This document shows positions 34,859-44,027 of a stretch of DNA of 64,000 nt, in pieces. The stretch lies in NCBI RefSeq assembly GCF_900187505.1, contig NZ_FYDL01000011.1, positions 62,001 to 126,000 on the forward strand, written 5' to 3'. The translations under genes were made by a program, and so were the position numbers. Positions within the stretch are counted from its first letter, which is position 1. Each line of letters begins with the position of its first letter. Source of the stretch: Pseudomonas sp. Irchel s3h17 (GTDB lineage Bacteria; Pseudomonadota; Gammaproteobacteria; Pseudomonadales; Pseudomonadaceae). A model generated the notes under the pieces. It saw nothing but the letters and a program-made list of their open reading frames with translations. It was not told the origin of the DNA and did not search any database.

Positions 34859-35728
34859 ATGGCAGAAACAACCGCTTCGGGCTATATCCAGCACCACTTG
34901 CAGAACCTGACCTTCGGTCAGCTCCCTAACGGCGGCTGGGGCTTTGCCCACACCGCAGCAGAAGCCAAAGAAATGGGCTTCTGGGCTTTCCACGTCGATA
35001 CCCTCGGCTGGTCGGTCGCGTTGGGCCTGATTTTCGTTCTTCTTTTCCGCATGGCGGCGAAGAAAGCGACTTCCGGTCAACCAGGTGCTTTGCAGAACTT
35101 CGTTGAAGTATTGGTCGAATTCGTCGATGGCAGCGTGAAAGACAGCTTCCATGGCCGTAGCCCGGTGATTGCACCGTTGGCACTGACCATCTTCGTCTGG
35201 GTCTTCCTGATGAACGCCGTCGACCTGATTCCGGTTGACTGGATTCCTCAAGTGGCCATGTGGATCTCCGGCGACCCGCACATTCCGTTCCGCGCCGTAT
35301 CGACCACTGACCCGAACGCTACCCTGGGCATGGCCCTGTCGGTGTTCGCGTTGATCATTTTCTACAGCATCAAGGTCAAGGGCATCGGCGGCTTCCTCGG
35401 CGAACTGACCCTGCACCCGTTCGGCAGCAAGAACATCTTTGTTCAAGCCCTGCTGATTCCGGTGAACTTCCTGCTGGAGTTCGTGACGCTGATTGCCAAG
35501 CCAATCTCGCTGGCACTGCGTCTGTTCGGCAACATGTATGCCGGCGAGCTGGTGTTCATTCTGATCGCTGTGATGTTCGGCAGTGGTCTGCTCTGGCTTA
35601 GCGGCCTGGGCGTAGTTCTGCAGTGGGCGTGGGCTGTGTTCCACATCCTGATCATCACCCTGCAGGCGTTTATCTTCATGATGCTGACCATCGTCTACCT
35701 GTCGATGGCGCACGAAGAGAACCATTAA
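34859..35728 (+). CDS. atpB: F1Fo ATP synthase subunit a
   Basis: A 289-residue inner-membrane subunit with the essential arginine helix LRLFGNMYAGELVF, which with subunit c carries the proton path. Several further hydrophobic helices are visible (WSVALGLIFVLLFRMA; LGMALSVFALIIFYSI; ILIITLQAFIFMMLTIVYL). It is followed by a 133-base gap before atpE. Confidence 0.97.
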   Translation: MAETTASGYIQHHLQNLTFGQLPNGGWGFAHTAAEAKEMGFWAFHVDTLGWSVALGLIFVLLFRMAAKKATSGQPGALQNFVEVLVEFVDGSVKDSFHGRSPVIAPLALTIFVWVFLMNAVDLIPVDWIPQVAMWISGDPHIPFRAVSTTDPNATLGMALSVFALIIFYSIKVKGIGGFLGELTLHPFGSKNIFVQALLIPVNFLLEFVTLIAKPISLALRLFGNMYAGELVFILIAVMFGSGLLWLSGLGVVLQWAWAVFHILIITLQAFIFMMLTIVYLSMAHEENH

Positions 35729-35861
35729 GGCCGGCTTAGGCTAGTCTGATGTCCCTCTCGTCTCGGCGGGAGGGGGCCCATAACGGGCTCGATGAAACGA
35801 TTTGTTTTACCGCTTTAATCTAAAAAACCTAAACCATACGACGTAAAAGTCGGGAGGAAAG

Positions 35862-36119
35862 ATGGAAACTGTAGTTGGTCTAACCGCTATCGCTGTTGCA
35901 CTGTTGATCGGCCTGGGCGCACTGGGTACTGCAATTGGTTTCGGCCTGTTGGGCGGCAAGTTCCTGGAAGGCGCAGCGCGTCAGCCAGAAATGGTTCCAA
36001 TGCTGCAAGTTAAAATGTTCATCGTTGCCGGTCTGCTCGACGCCGTAACCATGATCGGTGTTGGTATCGCTCTGTTCTTCACTTTCGCGAACCCATTCGT
36101 TGGTCAACTCGCTGGCTAA
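35862..36119 (+). CDS. atpE: F1Fo ATP synthase subunit c
   Basis: An 85-residue two-helix hairpin proteolipid that forms the rotor ring. The polar loop ARQP (39-42) and the proton-carrying acid Asp60 ([12 protein letters not shown]) are visible. GGGAGGA about 6 nt upstream is a strong ribosome site, as expected for the subunit needed in most copies. A 10-bp hairpin begins at its stop codon. Confidence 0.97.
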
Positions 36120-36140
36120 TCACTCGAACCTTCGAGTGAT
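36119..36140 (+). promoter_or_regulatory. Intercistronic hairpin after atpE
   Basis: Arms ATCACTCGAA and TTCGAGTGAT (36,119-36,128, 36,131-36,140) form a perfect 10-bp stem with a 2-base gap, starting inside the atpE stop codon. No T-run follows, so it is more likely an RNA stability or processing element than a terminator. Confidence 0.65.
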
Positions 36141-36175
36141 TGGTGTGATGTGCAACGAACGAGCGAGGTGTTGGC

Positions 36176-36646
36176 GTGAACATTAATGCAACCCTGATTG
36201 GCCAGTCCGTTGCGTTCTTAATTTTTGTACTTTTTTGCATGAAGTTCGTGTGGCCTCCGGTCATCGCGGCTTTGCACGAACGTCAGAAGAAGATCGCGGA
36301 TGGACTGGACGCTGCCGCCCGAGCAGCTCGTGACCTGGAGTTGGCCCAAGATAAAGCGGGTCAACAACTGCGCGAAGCAAAAACTCAGGCAGCCGAAATC
36401 ATTGAGCAAGCCAAGAAGCGCGGCAATCAGATCGTTGAAGAGGCTGTTGAAAAAGCCCGTATCGACGCTGAACGTGTAAAGGCTCAGGCTCAGGCCGAGA
36501 TCGAGCAGGAAATCAACAGTGTCAAAGACGTGCTGCGTACCCGACTGGGTGCACTGGCCGTTGGCGGCGCCGAGAAGATCCTGGGTGCCACAATCGATCA
36601 AAACGCGCACGCGGAGCTGGTTAACAAACTGGCTGCTGAAATTTAA
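36176..36646 (+). CDS. atpF: F1Fo ATP synthase subunit b
   Basis: A 156-residue stator subunit: one N-terminal transmembrane helix (about 5-27, IGQSVAFLIFVLFCMKFVW) and a long charged coiled coil to the C terminus. It starts with GTG 36,176 after GAGCGAGG. 12 bases separate it from atpH. Confidence 0.96.
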   Translation: MNINATLIGQSVAFLIFVLFCMKFVWPPVIAALHERQKKIADGLDAAARAARDLELAQDKAGQQLREAKTQAAEIIEQAKKRGNQIVEEAVEKARIDAERVKAQAQAEIEQEINSVKDVLRTRLGALAVGGAEKILGATIDQNAHAELVNKLAAEI

Positions 36647-36658
36647 GCGAGGGCGATC

Positions 36659-37195
36659 ATGGCAGAATTGACCACGTTGGCCCGACCTTACGCTAAGGCA
36701 GCCTTCGAGCACGCCCAGGCCCACCAGCAACTGGCCTCTTGGTCAGCCATGCTCGGCCTGGCTGCAGCAGTGTCGCAAGACGACACCATGCAGCGCGTGC
36801 TCAAGGCCCCGCGACTGACGAGCGCAGACAAGGCCACCACGTTTATTGACGTGTGTGGCGACAAGTTCGATGCCAAGGCACAGAATTTCATCCACGTCGT
36901 TGCTGAAAACGACCGTCTCCCGCTTTTGCCGGAGATCGCCGCTCTGTTCGACCTGTACAAGGCCGAGCAAGAGAAATCGGTAGATGTGGATGTCACCAGT
37001 GCTTTTGCATTGAACCAAGAACAGCAAGACAAACTCGCCAAGGTTCTCAGTGCACGGCTCAACCGGGAAGTGCGCCTGCAAGTTGCGGAGGATGCCACCC
37101 TTATTGGTGGTGTCATCATTCGCGCCGGCGACCTGGTAATCGATGGCTCGATTCGCGGCAAACTCGCGAATCTTGCCGAAGCATTGAAATCTTGA
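36659..37195 (+). CDS. atpH: F1Fo ATP synthase subunit delta
   Basis: A 178-residue soluble stator subunit linking subunit b to the top of F1. The C-terminal LQVAEDATLIGGVIIRAGDLVIDGSIRGKL is the family signature region. GCGAGGG precedes ATG 36,659. atpA begins 21 bases after its stop. Confidence 0.96.
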   Translation: MAELTTLARPYAKAAFEHAQAHQQLASWSAMLGLAAAVSQDDTMQRVLKAPRLTSADKATTFIDVCGDKFDAKAQNFIHVVAENDRLPLLPEIAALFDLYKAEQEKSVDVDVTSAFALNQEQQDKLAKVLSARLNREVRLQVAEDATLIGGVIIRAGDLVIDGSIRGKLANLAEALKS

Positions 37196-37216
37196 GTTTG
37201 AAGGGGCAGCAGAGCA

Positions 37217-38761
37217 ATGCAGCAACTCAATCCTTCCGAAATAAGTGAAATTATCAAGGGCCGCATCGAAAAGCTCGATGTGACCTCTCAAGCCCGTAAC
37301 GAAGGCACTGTCGTCAGCGTATCTGACGGTATCGTGCGGATTCACGGTCTGGCCGACGTCATGTACGGCGAGATGATCGAGTTTCCGGGCGGCGTCTTCG
37401 GCATGGCCCTCAACCTGGAGCAAGACTCTGTAGGTGCCGTTGTATTGGGCGCATACCAGTCTCTGGCTGAAGGCATGAGCGCCAAGTGCACCGGCCGCAT
37501 CCTCGAAGTTCCGGTGGGTAAGGAACTGCTGGGTCGCGTAGTCGACGCACTGGGTAACCCGATTGATGGCAAAGGTCCGCTGAACAACACTCTGACCGAT
37601 GCGGTCGAGAAAGTTGCTCCGGGCGTGATCTGGCGTAAGTCGGTAGACCAGCCTGTACAGACTGGCTACAAGGCTGTCGATGCCATGATCCCTGTCGGCC
37701 GTGGCCAGCGTGAGCTGATCATCGGTGACCGTCAGATTGGTAAAACCGCTCTGGCGATCGACGCGATCATCAACCAGAAAAACAGCGGAATCTTCTGCGT
37801 CTATGTAGCCATCGGTCAGAAGCAATCGACCATCGCTAACATTGTTCGCAAGCTGGAAGAAAACGGCGCACTGGCTAACACCATCATCGTGGCAGCGAGC
37901 GCTTCGGAATCTGCAGCACTGCAATACCTGGCACCTTACGCCGGTTGCACCATGGGTGAATTCTTCCGCGACCGCGGTGAAGACGCGCTGATCGTTTATG
38001 ACGATCTGTCCAAGCAAGCAGTGGCTTATCGCCAGATTTCCCTGCTGCTGCGCCGTCCACCAGGCCGTGAAGCTTACCCAGGCGACGTGTTCTATCTCCA
38101 CTCCCGTCTGCTGGAGCGCGCATCCCGCGTTTCGGAAGAATACGTAGAGAAGTTCACCAACGGCGCAGTGACCGGCAAAACCGGTTCCCTGACCGCGCTG
38201 CCGATCATCGAAACCCAGGCTGGCGACGTTTCCGCGTTCGTTCCGACCAACGTGATTTCCATCACTGACGGTCAGATCTTCCTGGAATCGGCGATTTTCA
38301 ACTCCGGGATCCGTCCTGCTGTGAACGCCGGTGTTTCGGTATCCCGTGTGGGTGGTGCCGCTCAGACCAAGATCATCAAGAAGCTCTCCGGTGGTATCCG
38401 TACCGCTCTGGCTCAGTACCGTGAACTGGCGGCATTCGCCCAGTTTGCATCTGACCTGGACGAAGCGACCCGTAAGCAACTTGACCATGGTCAGCGCGTT
38501 ACCGAGCTGATGAAGCAGAAGCAATACGCTCCGATGTCGATTGCTGACATGGCGCTGTCGCTGTATGCCGCTGAGCGTGGGTTCCTGACTGACGTCGCGA
38601 TCGCCAAGATCGGTAGCTTTGAACAAGCGCTGATTTCCTTCTTCAACCGCGATCACGCCGATTTGATGGCGAAGATCAACGTGAAGGGTGACTTCAATGA
38701 CGAAATCGATGCAGGCATGAAAGCCGGTATCGAGAAGTTCAAGGCCACCCAAACCTGGTAA
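37217..38761 (+). CDS. atpA: F1Fo ATP synthase subunit alpha
   Basis: A 514-residue non-catalytic nucleotide-binding subunit of the F1 hexamer. Walker A GDRQIGKT is at 170-177, and the arginine-finger region SRVGGAAQTKIIKK is present. Full length for Pseudomonas. Followed by a 10-bp GC-rich hairpin in the 50-base gap before atpG. Confidence 0.98.
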   Translation: MQQLNPSEISEIIKGRIEKLDVTSQARNEGTVVSVSDGIVRIHGLADVMYGEMIEFPGGVFGMALNLEQDSVGAVVLGAYQSLAEGMSAKCTGRILEVPVGKELLGRVVDALGNPIDGKGPLNNTLTDAVEKVAPGVIWRKSVDQPVQTGYKAVDAMIPVGRGQRELIIGDRQIGKTALAIDAIINQKNSGIFCVYVAIGQKQSTIANIVRKLEENGALANTIIVAASASESAALQYLAPYAGCTMGEFFRDRGEDALIVYDDLSKQAVAYRQISLLLRRPPGREAYPGDVFYLHSRLLERASRVSEEYVEKFTNGAVTGKTGSLTALPIIETQAGDVSAFVPTNVISITDGQIFLESAIFNSGIRPAVNAGVSVSRVGGAAQTKIIKKLSGGIRTALAQYRELAAFAQFASDLDEATRKQLDHGQRVTELMKQKQYAPMSIADMALSLYAAERGFLTDVAIAKIGSFEQALISFFNRDHADLMAKINVKGDFNDEIDAGMKAGIEKFKATQTW

Positions 38762-38766
38762 GCCGC

Positions 38767-38790
38767 AGCGGGAGCCGCAAGGCTCCCGCT
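38767..38790 (+). promoter_or_regulatory. Intercistronic hairpin with GCAA tetraloop between atpA and atpG
   Basis: AGCGGGAGCC/GGCTCCCGCT (38,767-38,776, 38,781-38,790) closes a GCAA (GNRA type) tetraloop. There is no T-run, so it is probably an RNA-stability or attenuation element. Confidence 0.7.
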
Positions 38791-38811
38791 TGCTAACCTG
38801 ATAGGTGTTAC

Positions 38812-39672
38812 ATGGCAGGCGCAAAAGAGATTCGCAGTAAGATTGCGAGCATCAAAAGCACGCAAAAGATTACCAGCGCCATGGAAAAAGTGGCGGTCAG
38901 TAAAATGCGCAGGGCACAAATGCGCATGGCTGCTAGCCGTCCTTACGCGGAGCGCATCCGCCAGGTTATTGGTCATCTGGCCAACGCAAACCCGGAGTAT
39001 CGCCACCCGTTCATGATCGAGCGTGAAGTAAAGCGCGTCGGTTACGTTGTGGTGAGCTCTGACCGTGGTTTGTGTGGTGGTTTGAACACCAACCTGTTCA
39101 AGGCCCTGGTCAAGGACATGGCGGTAAACCGCGAAAACGGCGTCGAGATTGATCTGTGTGTAGTGGGTAGCAAGGGTGCGGCTTTCTTCCGCAACTTCGG
39201 CGGCAACGTCGTCGCAGCTATCAGCCACCTGGGTGAAGAGCCGTCGATCAATGATCTGATCGGCAGCGTCAAGGTGATGCTGGATGCCTACCTGGACGGC
39301 CGTATTGACCGCCTGTCCGTGGTGTCCAACAAGTTCGTTAATACCATGACGCAAACGCCTACCGTGGAGCAGTTGGTTCCGCTGGTGGCAACCCCGGATC
39401 AAGGACTCAAGCACCACTGGGACTATCTCTACGAACCGGACGCCAAAGAGCTGCTGGACGGCTTGATGGTTCGTTACGTGGAGTCGCAGGTCTACCAGGC
39501 GGTGGTCGAGAACAACGCAGCTGAACAAGCGGCGCGGATGATCGCAATGAAGAACGCTACCGACAACGCCGGTGATTTGATCAGCGATTTGCAGCTGATC
39601 TACAACAAGGCGCGTCAGGCTGCGATCACCCAAGAGATCTCGGAAATCGTCGGCGGCGCTGCCGCGGTTTAA
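38812..39672 (+). CDS. atpG: F1Fo ATP synthase subunit gamma
   Basis: A 286-residue central shaft subunit. The N-terminal helix AGAKEIRSKIASIKSTQKIT and the C-terminal helix ITQEISEIVGGAAAV form the coiled coil that turns inside the alpha/beta ring; SDRGLCGGLN is the conserved Rossmann-fold motif. It lies 27 bases before atpD. Confidence 0.97.
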   Translation: MAGAKEIRSKIASIKSTQKITSAMEKVAVSKMRRAQMRMAASRPYAERIRQVIGHLANANPEYRHPFMIEREVKRVGYVVVSSDRGLCGGLNTNLFKALVKDMAVNRENGVEIDLCVVGSKGAAFFRNFGGNVVAAISHLGEEPSINDLIGSVKVMLDAYLDGRIDRLSVVSNKFVNTMTQTPTVEQLVPLVATPDQGLKHHWDYLYEPDAKELLDGLMVRYVESQVYQAVVENNAAEQAARMIAMKNATDNAGDLISDLQLIYNKARQAAITQEISEIVGGAAAV

Positions 39673-39699
39673 CGGTTCAAATATTCAGAGGATCCAGCT

Positions 39700-41079
39700 A
39701 TGAGTAGCGGACGTATCGTTCAAATCATCGGCGCCGTTATCGACGTGGAATTCCCACGCGACAGCGTACCGAGCATCTACAACGCGCTAACAGTACAAAG
39801 CGCGGCCGCAACCACTCTGGAAGTTCAGCAGCAGCTGGGCGACGGCGTGGTTCGTACCATTGCGATGGGCTCCACCGAGGGCTTGAAGCGTGGTCTGGAC
39901 GTCATCGACTCCGGTTCCGCCATCTCCGTACCGGTCGGTAAAGCGACTCTGGGCCGGATCATGGACGTTCTGGGCAACCCGATCGACGAAGCTGGCCCGA
40001 TCGACACCGAAGAGCGCTGGGGCATTCACCGTCCTGCGCCATCCTTCGCTGAACAAGCGGGCGGCAACGACCTGCTGGAAACCGGCATCAAGGCTATCGA
40101 CCTGGTTTGCCCGTTCACCAAGGGTGGTAAAGTCGGTCTGTTCGGTGGTGCCGGTGTAGGCAAAACCGTAAACATGATGGAACTGATCCGTAACATCGCC
40201 ATCGAGCACAGCGGTTATTCCGTGTTCGCCGGTGTGGGTGAGCGTACTCGTGAGGGTAACGACTTCTACCACGAGATGAAGGATTCCAACGTTCTGGACA
40301 AAGTGGCACTGGTTTACGGTCAGATGAACGAGCCGCCGGGTAACCGTCTGCGCGTAGCACTGACCGGCCTGACCATGGCCGAGAAGTTCCGTGACGAAGG
40401 TAACGACGTTCTGCTGTTCGTCGACAACATCTATCGTTACACCCTGGCCGGTACTGAAGTATCCGCACTGCTGGGCCGTATGCCTTCCGCAGTAGGTTAC
40501 CAGCCGACCCTGGCCGAAGAGATGGGTACTCTGCAAGAGCGTATCACTTCGACCAAGAACGGTTCGATCACCTCGATCCAGGCGGTATACGTACCTGCGG
40601 ATGACTTGACCGACCCGTCGCCAGCGACCACTTTCGCCCACTTGGACGCCACTGTCGTTCTGTCCCGTGACATCGCTTCCCTGGGTATCTACCCGGCAAT
40701 CGATCCACTCGACTCGACTTCGCGCCAGCTGGACCCGAACGTAATCGGCCAGGACCACTACGACACTGCTCGCGGTGTACAGTATGTTCTGCAGCGTTAC
40801 AAAGAACTGAAGGACATCATTGCGATCCTGGGTATGGACGAGCTGTCTGAAGAAGACAAGCAGTTGGTAAACCGTGCTCGTAAAATCCAGCGTTTCTTGT
40901 CGCAGCCGTTCTTCGTGGCTGAAGTCTTCACCGGTTCTTCGGGTAAATACGTTTCCCTGAAAGACACCATTGCTGGCTTCAAAGGCATCCTCAACGGTGA
41001 CTACGACCACCTGCCAGAACAAGCGTTCTACATGGTCGGCAGCATCGAAGAAGCGATCGAGAAAGCCAAGAAACTGTAA
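39700..41079 (+). CDS. atpD: F1Fo ATP synthase subunit beta
   Basis: A 459-residue catalytic subunit. P-loop GGAGVGKT is at 149-156, and the GERTREGND and LLFVDNIYRYT motifs carry the catalytic glutamate and Walker B aspartate. GAGG lies upstream of ATG 39,700. It is followed by a 7-bp hairpin with a GCGA tetraloop (41,085-41,102) before atpC. Confidence 0.98.
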   Translation: MSSGRIVQIIGAVIDVEFPRDSVPSIYNALTVQSAAATTLEVQQQLGDGVVRTIAMGSTEGLKRGLDVIDSGSAISVPVGKATLGRIMDVLGNPIDEAGPIDTEERWGIHRPAPSFAEQAGGNDLLETGIKAIDLVCPFTKGGKVGLFGGAGVGKTVNMMELIRNIAIEHSGYSVFAGVGERTREGNDFYHEMKDSNVLDKVALVYGQMNEPPGNRLRVALTGLTMAEKFRDEGNDVLLFVDNIYRYTLAGTEVSALLGRMPSAVGYQPTLAEEMGTLQERITSTKNGSITSIQAVYVPADDLTDPSPATTFAHLDATVVLSRDIASLGIYPAIDPLDSTSRQLDPNVIGQDHYDTARGVQYVLQRYKELKDIIAILGMDELSEEDKQLVNRARKIQRFLSQPFFVAEVFTGSSGKYVSLKDTIAGFKGILNGDYDHLPEQAFYMVGSIEEAIEKAKKL

Positions 41080-41084
41080 TCCAG

Positions 41085-41102
41085 GCGCCCGGCGACGGGC
41101 GC
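41085..41102 (+). promoter_or_regulatory. Intercistronic hairpin with GCGA tetraloop between atpD and atpC
   Basis: Arms GCGCCCG and CGGGCGC (41,085-41,091, 41,096-41,102) close a GCGA (GNRA type) loop, 6 bases after the atpD stop. It is like the hairpin after atpA. Confidence 0.65.
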
Positions 41103-41124
41103 TAATTTAGGTTGAGGCAAGCAG

Positions 41125-41550
41125 ATGGCTATGACAGTCCATTGCGACATCGTCAGTGCGGAAGGGGAAATCTTCTCCGGTCTGGTCGAGATGGTGGTAG
41201 CGCACGGTGAACTGGGTGATCTTGGTATCGCTCTGGGTCACGCTCCGCTGATCACCAATCTCAAGCCAGGTCCGATCCGCTTGATCAAGCAGGGCGGGGA
41301 AGCCGAGGTGTTTTACATCTCCGGTGGTTTCCTCGAGGTTCAGCCGAACATGGTCAAGGTTCTTGCCGATACCGTGCAACGTGCCGCCGACCTGGACGAA
41401 GCCTCCGCTCAGCAAGCCGTTAAGGCTGCCGAGAAGGCCTTGCATGAAAGAGGCGCCGAGTTCGATTACGGCTCCGCTGCCGCACGTCTGGCCGAGGCGA
41501 CAGCTCAGCTGCGCACCGTCCAGCAGATCCGCAAGAAGTTCGGCGGCTAA
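41125..41550 (+). CDS. atpC: F1Fo ATP synthase subunit epsilon
   Basis: A 141-residue subunit: N-terminal beta sandwich (VHCDIVSAEGEIFSG, GDLGIALGHAPLITNLKPG) and a C-terminal helical hairpin from about residue 90 that can inhibit ATP hydrolysis. Last gene of the operon; terminator 30 bases on. Confidence 0.97.
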   Translation: MAMTVHCDIVSAEGEIFSGLVEMVVAHGELGDLGIALGHAPLITNLKPGPIRLIKQGGEAEVFYISGGFLEVQPNMVKVLADTVQRAADLDEASAQQAVKAAEKALHERGAEFDYGSAAARLAEATAQLRTVQQIRKKFGG

Positions 41551-41579
41551 TCAGCCTCCCGCTTGTTGTGCGATTGATT

Positions 41580-41616
41580 AAAAAGGGTAGCCTCGGCTAC
41601 CCTTTTTCTTTTTTTG
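41580..41616 (+). terminator. Rho-independent terminator of the atp operon
   Basis: A 12-bp stem AAAAGGGTAGCC/GGCTACCCTTTT (41,581-41,592, 41,595-41,606) with a 2-base gap, followed by further T runs. Confidence 0.93.
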
Positions 41617-41667
41617 CAATTCACCCCTTGGTCGCAGCCGCCGACCACCCAGGATTGGTAGCCAGTC

Positions 41668-43035
41668 ATGTCTCTAGAAATCGTTATTCTCGCTGCCGGT
41701 CAAGGTACCCGCATGCGTTCGGCGTTGCCGAAAGTCCTTCACCCGGTCGCAGGCAACTCGATGCTGGGCCATGTTATCCACAGCGCCCGGCAGCTTCAGC
41801 CACAGCGTATTCACGTGGTGATCGGCCACGGCGCCGAAGCCGTGCGTGAGCGTCTGGCCGCCGACGACTTGAATTTCGTGTTGCAGGATAAGCAACTCGG
41901 CACTGGCCACGCGGTGGCCCAGGCCGTACCGTTCATCACCGCTGATACCGTGTTGATCCTCTATGGCGATGTACCGCTGATCGAGGTCGATACCCTGCAG
42001 CGCCTGCTCAAGCACGTTGCGCCGCAACAGTTGGGCCTGTTGACCGTCGAACTGGATGACCCGACCGGTTATGGTCGAATCGTGCGGGATGCGGATGGTA
42101 AGGTCACCGCCATCGTTGAGCAGAAAGATACCAACGAAGCCGAGCGAGCAATCACCGAAGGCAACACCGGTATCCTGGCGCTGCCATTCGAACGCTTGGG
42201 CGACTGGATGAGCCGTCTGTCCAACAACAATGCACAGGGCGAGTACTACCTGACCGACGTGATCGCCATGGCGGTCAGCGACGGCCTGGAAGTGGCCACC
42301 GAACAACCCCATGACGCCATGGAAGTGCAGGGTGCCAATGACCGCAGGCAGCTGGCGGAACTGGAACGTCATTACCAGTGGCGTGAAGGTCGTCGCTTGA
42401 TGGCCCAGGGTGTGACGTTGCGCGATCCTGCCCGGTTTGATGTGCGGGGCGAAGTGACCGTCGGCCGTGACGTGCTGATCGACATCAACGTGATCCTTGA
42501 AGGCAAAGTGGTCATCGAAGACGACGTGGTCATCGGGCCGAACTGTGTGATCAAGGACAGTACCCTGCGCAAAGGCGTGGTGATCAAGGCCAATAGTCAC
42601 ATTGAGGGCGCGGTATTGGGCGAGGGCAGCGATGCCGGTCCGTTCGCCCGCCTGCGCCCTGGGACGGTGCTGGAAGCACGCGCTCATGTGGGTAACTTTG
42701 TCGAGCTGAAGAACGCCCATCTGGGGGAAGGCGCCAAGGCCGGTCACCTGACGTATCTGGGGGACGCCCACATCGGGGCCCGCAGCAACATCGGCGCCGG
42801 TACGATCACTTGCAACTACGATGGCGCCAACAAGTGGAAAACCGTGCTGGGTGAAGACGTGTTCATCGGCTCCAACAACTCCTTGGTTGCGCCTGTGGAT
42901 ATCTCTTCGGGAGCAACCACCGCGGCCGGTTCGACTATCACCTCCAATGTGGATAAGTCCCAGTTGGCTGTTGGCCGGGCTCGACAGAAGAACATCGATG
43001 GCTGGAAGCGGCCGGAGAAAATCAAGAAGGCTTAA
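41668..43035 (+). CDS. glmU: Bifunctional GlcNAc-1-P uridyltransferase / GlcN-1-P acetyltransferase
   Basis: A 455-residue two-domain enzyme that makes UDP-GlcNAc for peptidoglycan and LPS. The N-terminal Rossmann domain has LAAGQGTRMRSALPKVLH (residues 7-24); the C-terminal part (about 250-455) is a left-handed beta helix with hexapeptide repeats and the NFVELKNAHLGEGAKAGHL acetyltransferase site. It is upstream of glmS, whose product feeds the same pathway. Confidence 0.98.
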   Translation: MSLEIVILAAGQGTRMRSALPKVLHPVAGNSMLGHVIHSARQLQPQRIHVVIGHGAEAVRERLAADDLNFVLQDKQLGTGHAVAQAVPFITADTVLILYGDVPLIEVDTLQRLLKHVAPQQLGLLTVELDDPTGYGRIVRDADGKVTAIVEQKDTNEAERAITEGNTGILALPFERLGDWMSRLSNNNAQGEYYLTDVIAMAVSDGLEVATEQPHDAMEVQGANDRRQLAELERHYQWREGRRLMAQGVTLRDPARFDVRGEVTVGRDVLIDINVILEGKVVIEDDVVIGPNCVIKDSTLRKGVVIKANSHIEGAVLGEGSDAGPFARLRPGTVLEARAHVGNFVELKNAHLGEGAKAGHLTYLGDAHIGARSNIGAGTITCNYDGANKWKTVLGEDVFIGSNNSLVAPVDISSGATTAAGSTITSNVDKSQLAVGRARQKNIDGWKRPEKIKKA

Positions 43036-43170
43036 GTTATCCACAATCCTTGATCGGGACGAGATATCCACAGCCTGATCAAAAGGATTCACAGGCAAGT
43101 TCGTCCCCATCTGGATTCGTAGTCCGGTGGGAACGAGCTTGCCCGCGATGCATTTATCCACAGATCATTT
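43036..43170. repeat. REP-like hairpin flanked by DnaA-box-like sequences, after glmU
   Basis: GGCAAGTTCGTCCCCA (43,093-43,108) pairs with TGGGAACGAGCTTGCC (43,127-43,142) with two mismatches, and matches the style of fluorescens-group REP palindromes. TTATCCACA occurs at 43,037-43,045 and 43,154-43,162, and ATATCCACA at 43,064-43,072. The hairpin could also terminate glmU. Confidence 0.65.
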
Positions 43171-43249
43171 TATCGCCCCGCGCTTGACGAAGTTTCGTTG
43201 ATAGGTTTTGATTGCTTTCGTTATCTTTCGAATCGAAACTTAATCAGCC

Positions 43250-44026
43250 ATGTCAAAACGCAACACTCCCCAGCGTCGCCACAATATCCTCGCCTTGCTC
43301 AATGAGCAGGGTGAAGTCAGTGTGGATGAATTGGCCAAGCGTTTCGAAACCTCGGAAGTGACCATCCGCAAGGATCTGGCCGCACTCGAAAGCAATGGGC
43401 TGCTGCTGCGTCGTTATGGCGGCGCGATCACCATGCCTCAAGAGTTGGTCAACGACCCGAACCAGCCTGTCTCCCAGTACAAGCAAGCCATTGCCCGGGC
43501 GGCCGTGATGCGAATACGCGAGCATGCGCGGATCATCATCGACAGTGGCAGTACCACGGCGGCGATGATTCCGGAACTCGGCAAGCTGCCTGGGTTGGTG
43601 GTCATGACCAATTCGCTGAACGTTGCCAATGCCTTGAACGAGCTGGAACACGAGCCGGTGCTGTTGATGACGGGCGGCACGTGGGACCCGCACTCCGAGT
43701 CCTTCCAGGGGCAGGTCGCCGAGCAGGTACTACGCTCATACGACTTCGACCAGCTATTTATCGGCGCCGATGGCATCGACCTGGTTCGAGGCACCACGAC
43801 CTTCAACGAACTGCTTGGCCTGAGCCGAGTGATGGCCGAAGTGGCCCGTGAAGTGATCGTGATGGTCGAGTCTGACAAGATCGGACGCAAAATTCCTAAC
43901 CTGGAGCTGCCATGGAGCAGCGTCCATACCCTTATTACGGATGATCGCCTGCCCATCGATGCGCGCGATCAGATTCAGGCCCGCGGCATCACCTTGATTT
44001 GCGCGGCAGTCAGCCAGGAGAAATAG
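43250..44026 (+). CDS. DeoR/GlpR-family regulator next to glmS
   Basis: A 258-residue transcription factor. The N-terminal winged HTH (RRHNILALLNEQGEVSVDELAKRFETSEVTIRKDL) is followed by a sugar-phosphate sensor domain of the DeoR family (SGSTTAAMIPEL, TGGTWDPHSESFQG, GADGIDLVRGTT). It is one base upstream of glmS, so the two form an operon in which the ribosome site of glmS is in the regulator's last codons. Control of glmS by amino-sugar phosphate level is a reasonable inference from this position. Confidence 0.9.
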   Translation: MSKRNTPQRRHNILALLNEQGEVSVDELAKRFETSEVTIRKDLAALESNGLLLRRYGGAITMPQELVNDPNQPVSQYKQAIARAAVMRIREHARIIIDSGSTTAAMIPELGKLPGLVVMTNSLNVANALNELEHEPVLLMTGGTWDPHSESFQGQVAEQVLRSYDFDQLFIGADGIDLVRGTTTFNELLGLSRVMAEVAREVIVMVESDKIGRKIPNLELPWSSVHTLITDDRLPIDARDQIQARGITLICAAVSQEK

Positions 44027-44027
44027 C

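Noticed and set aside
36743..38824. A 693-codon open frame antisense to atpH/atpA
   Set aside because: Covers parts of two conserved genes; no homology signal.
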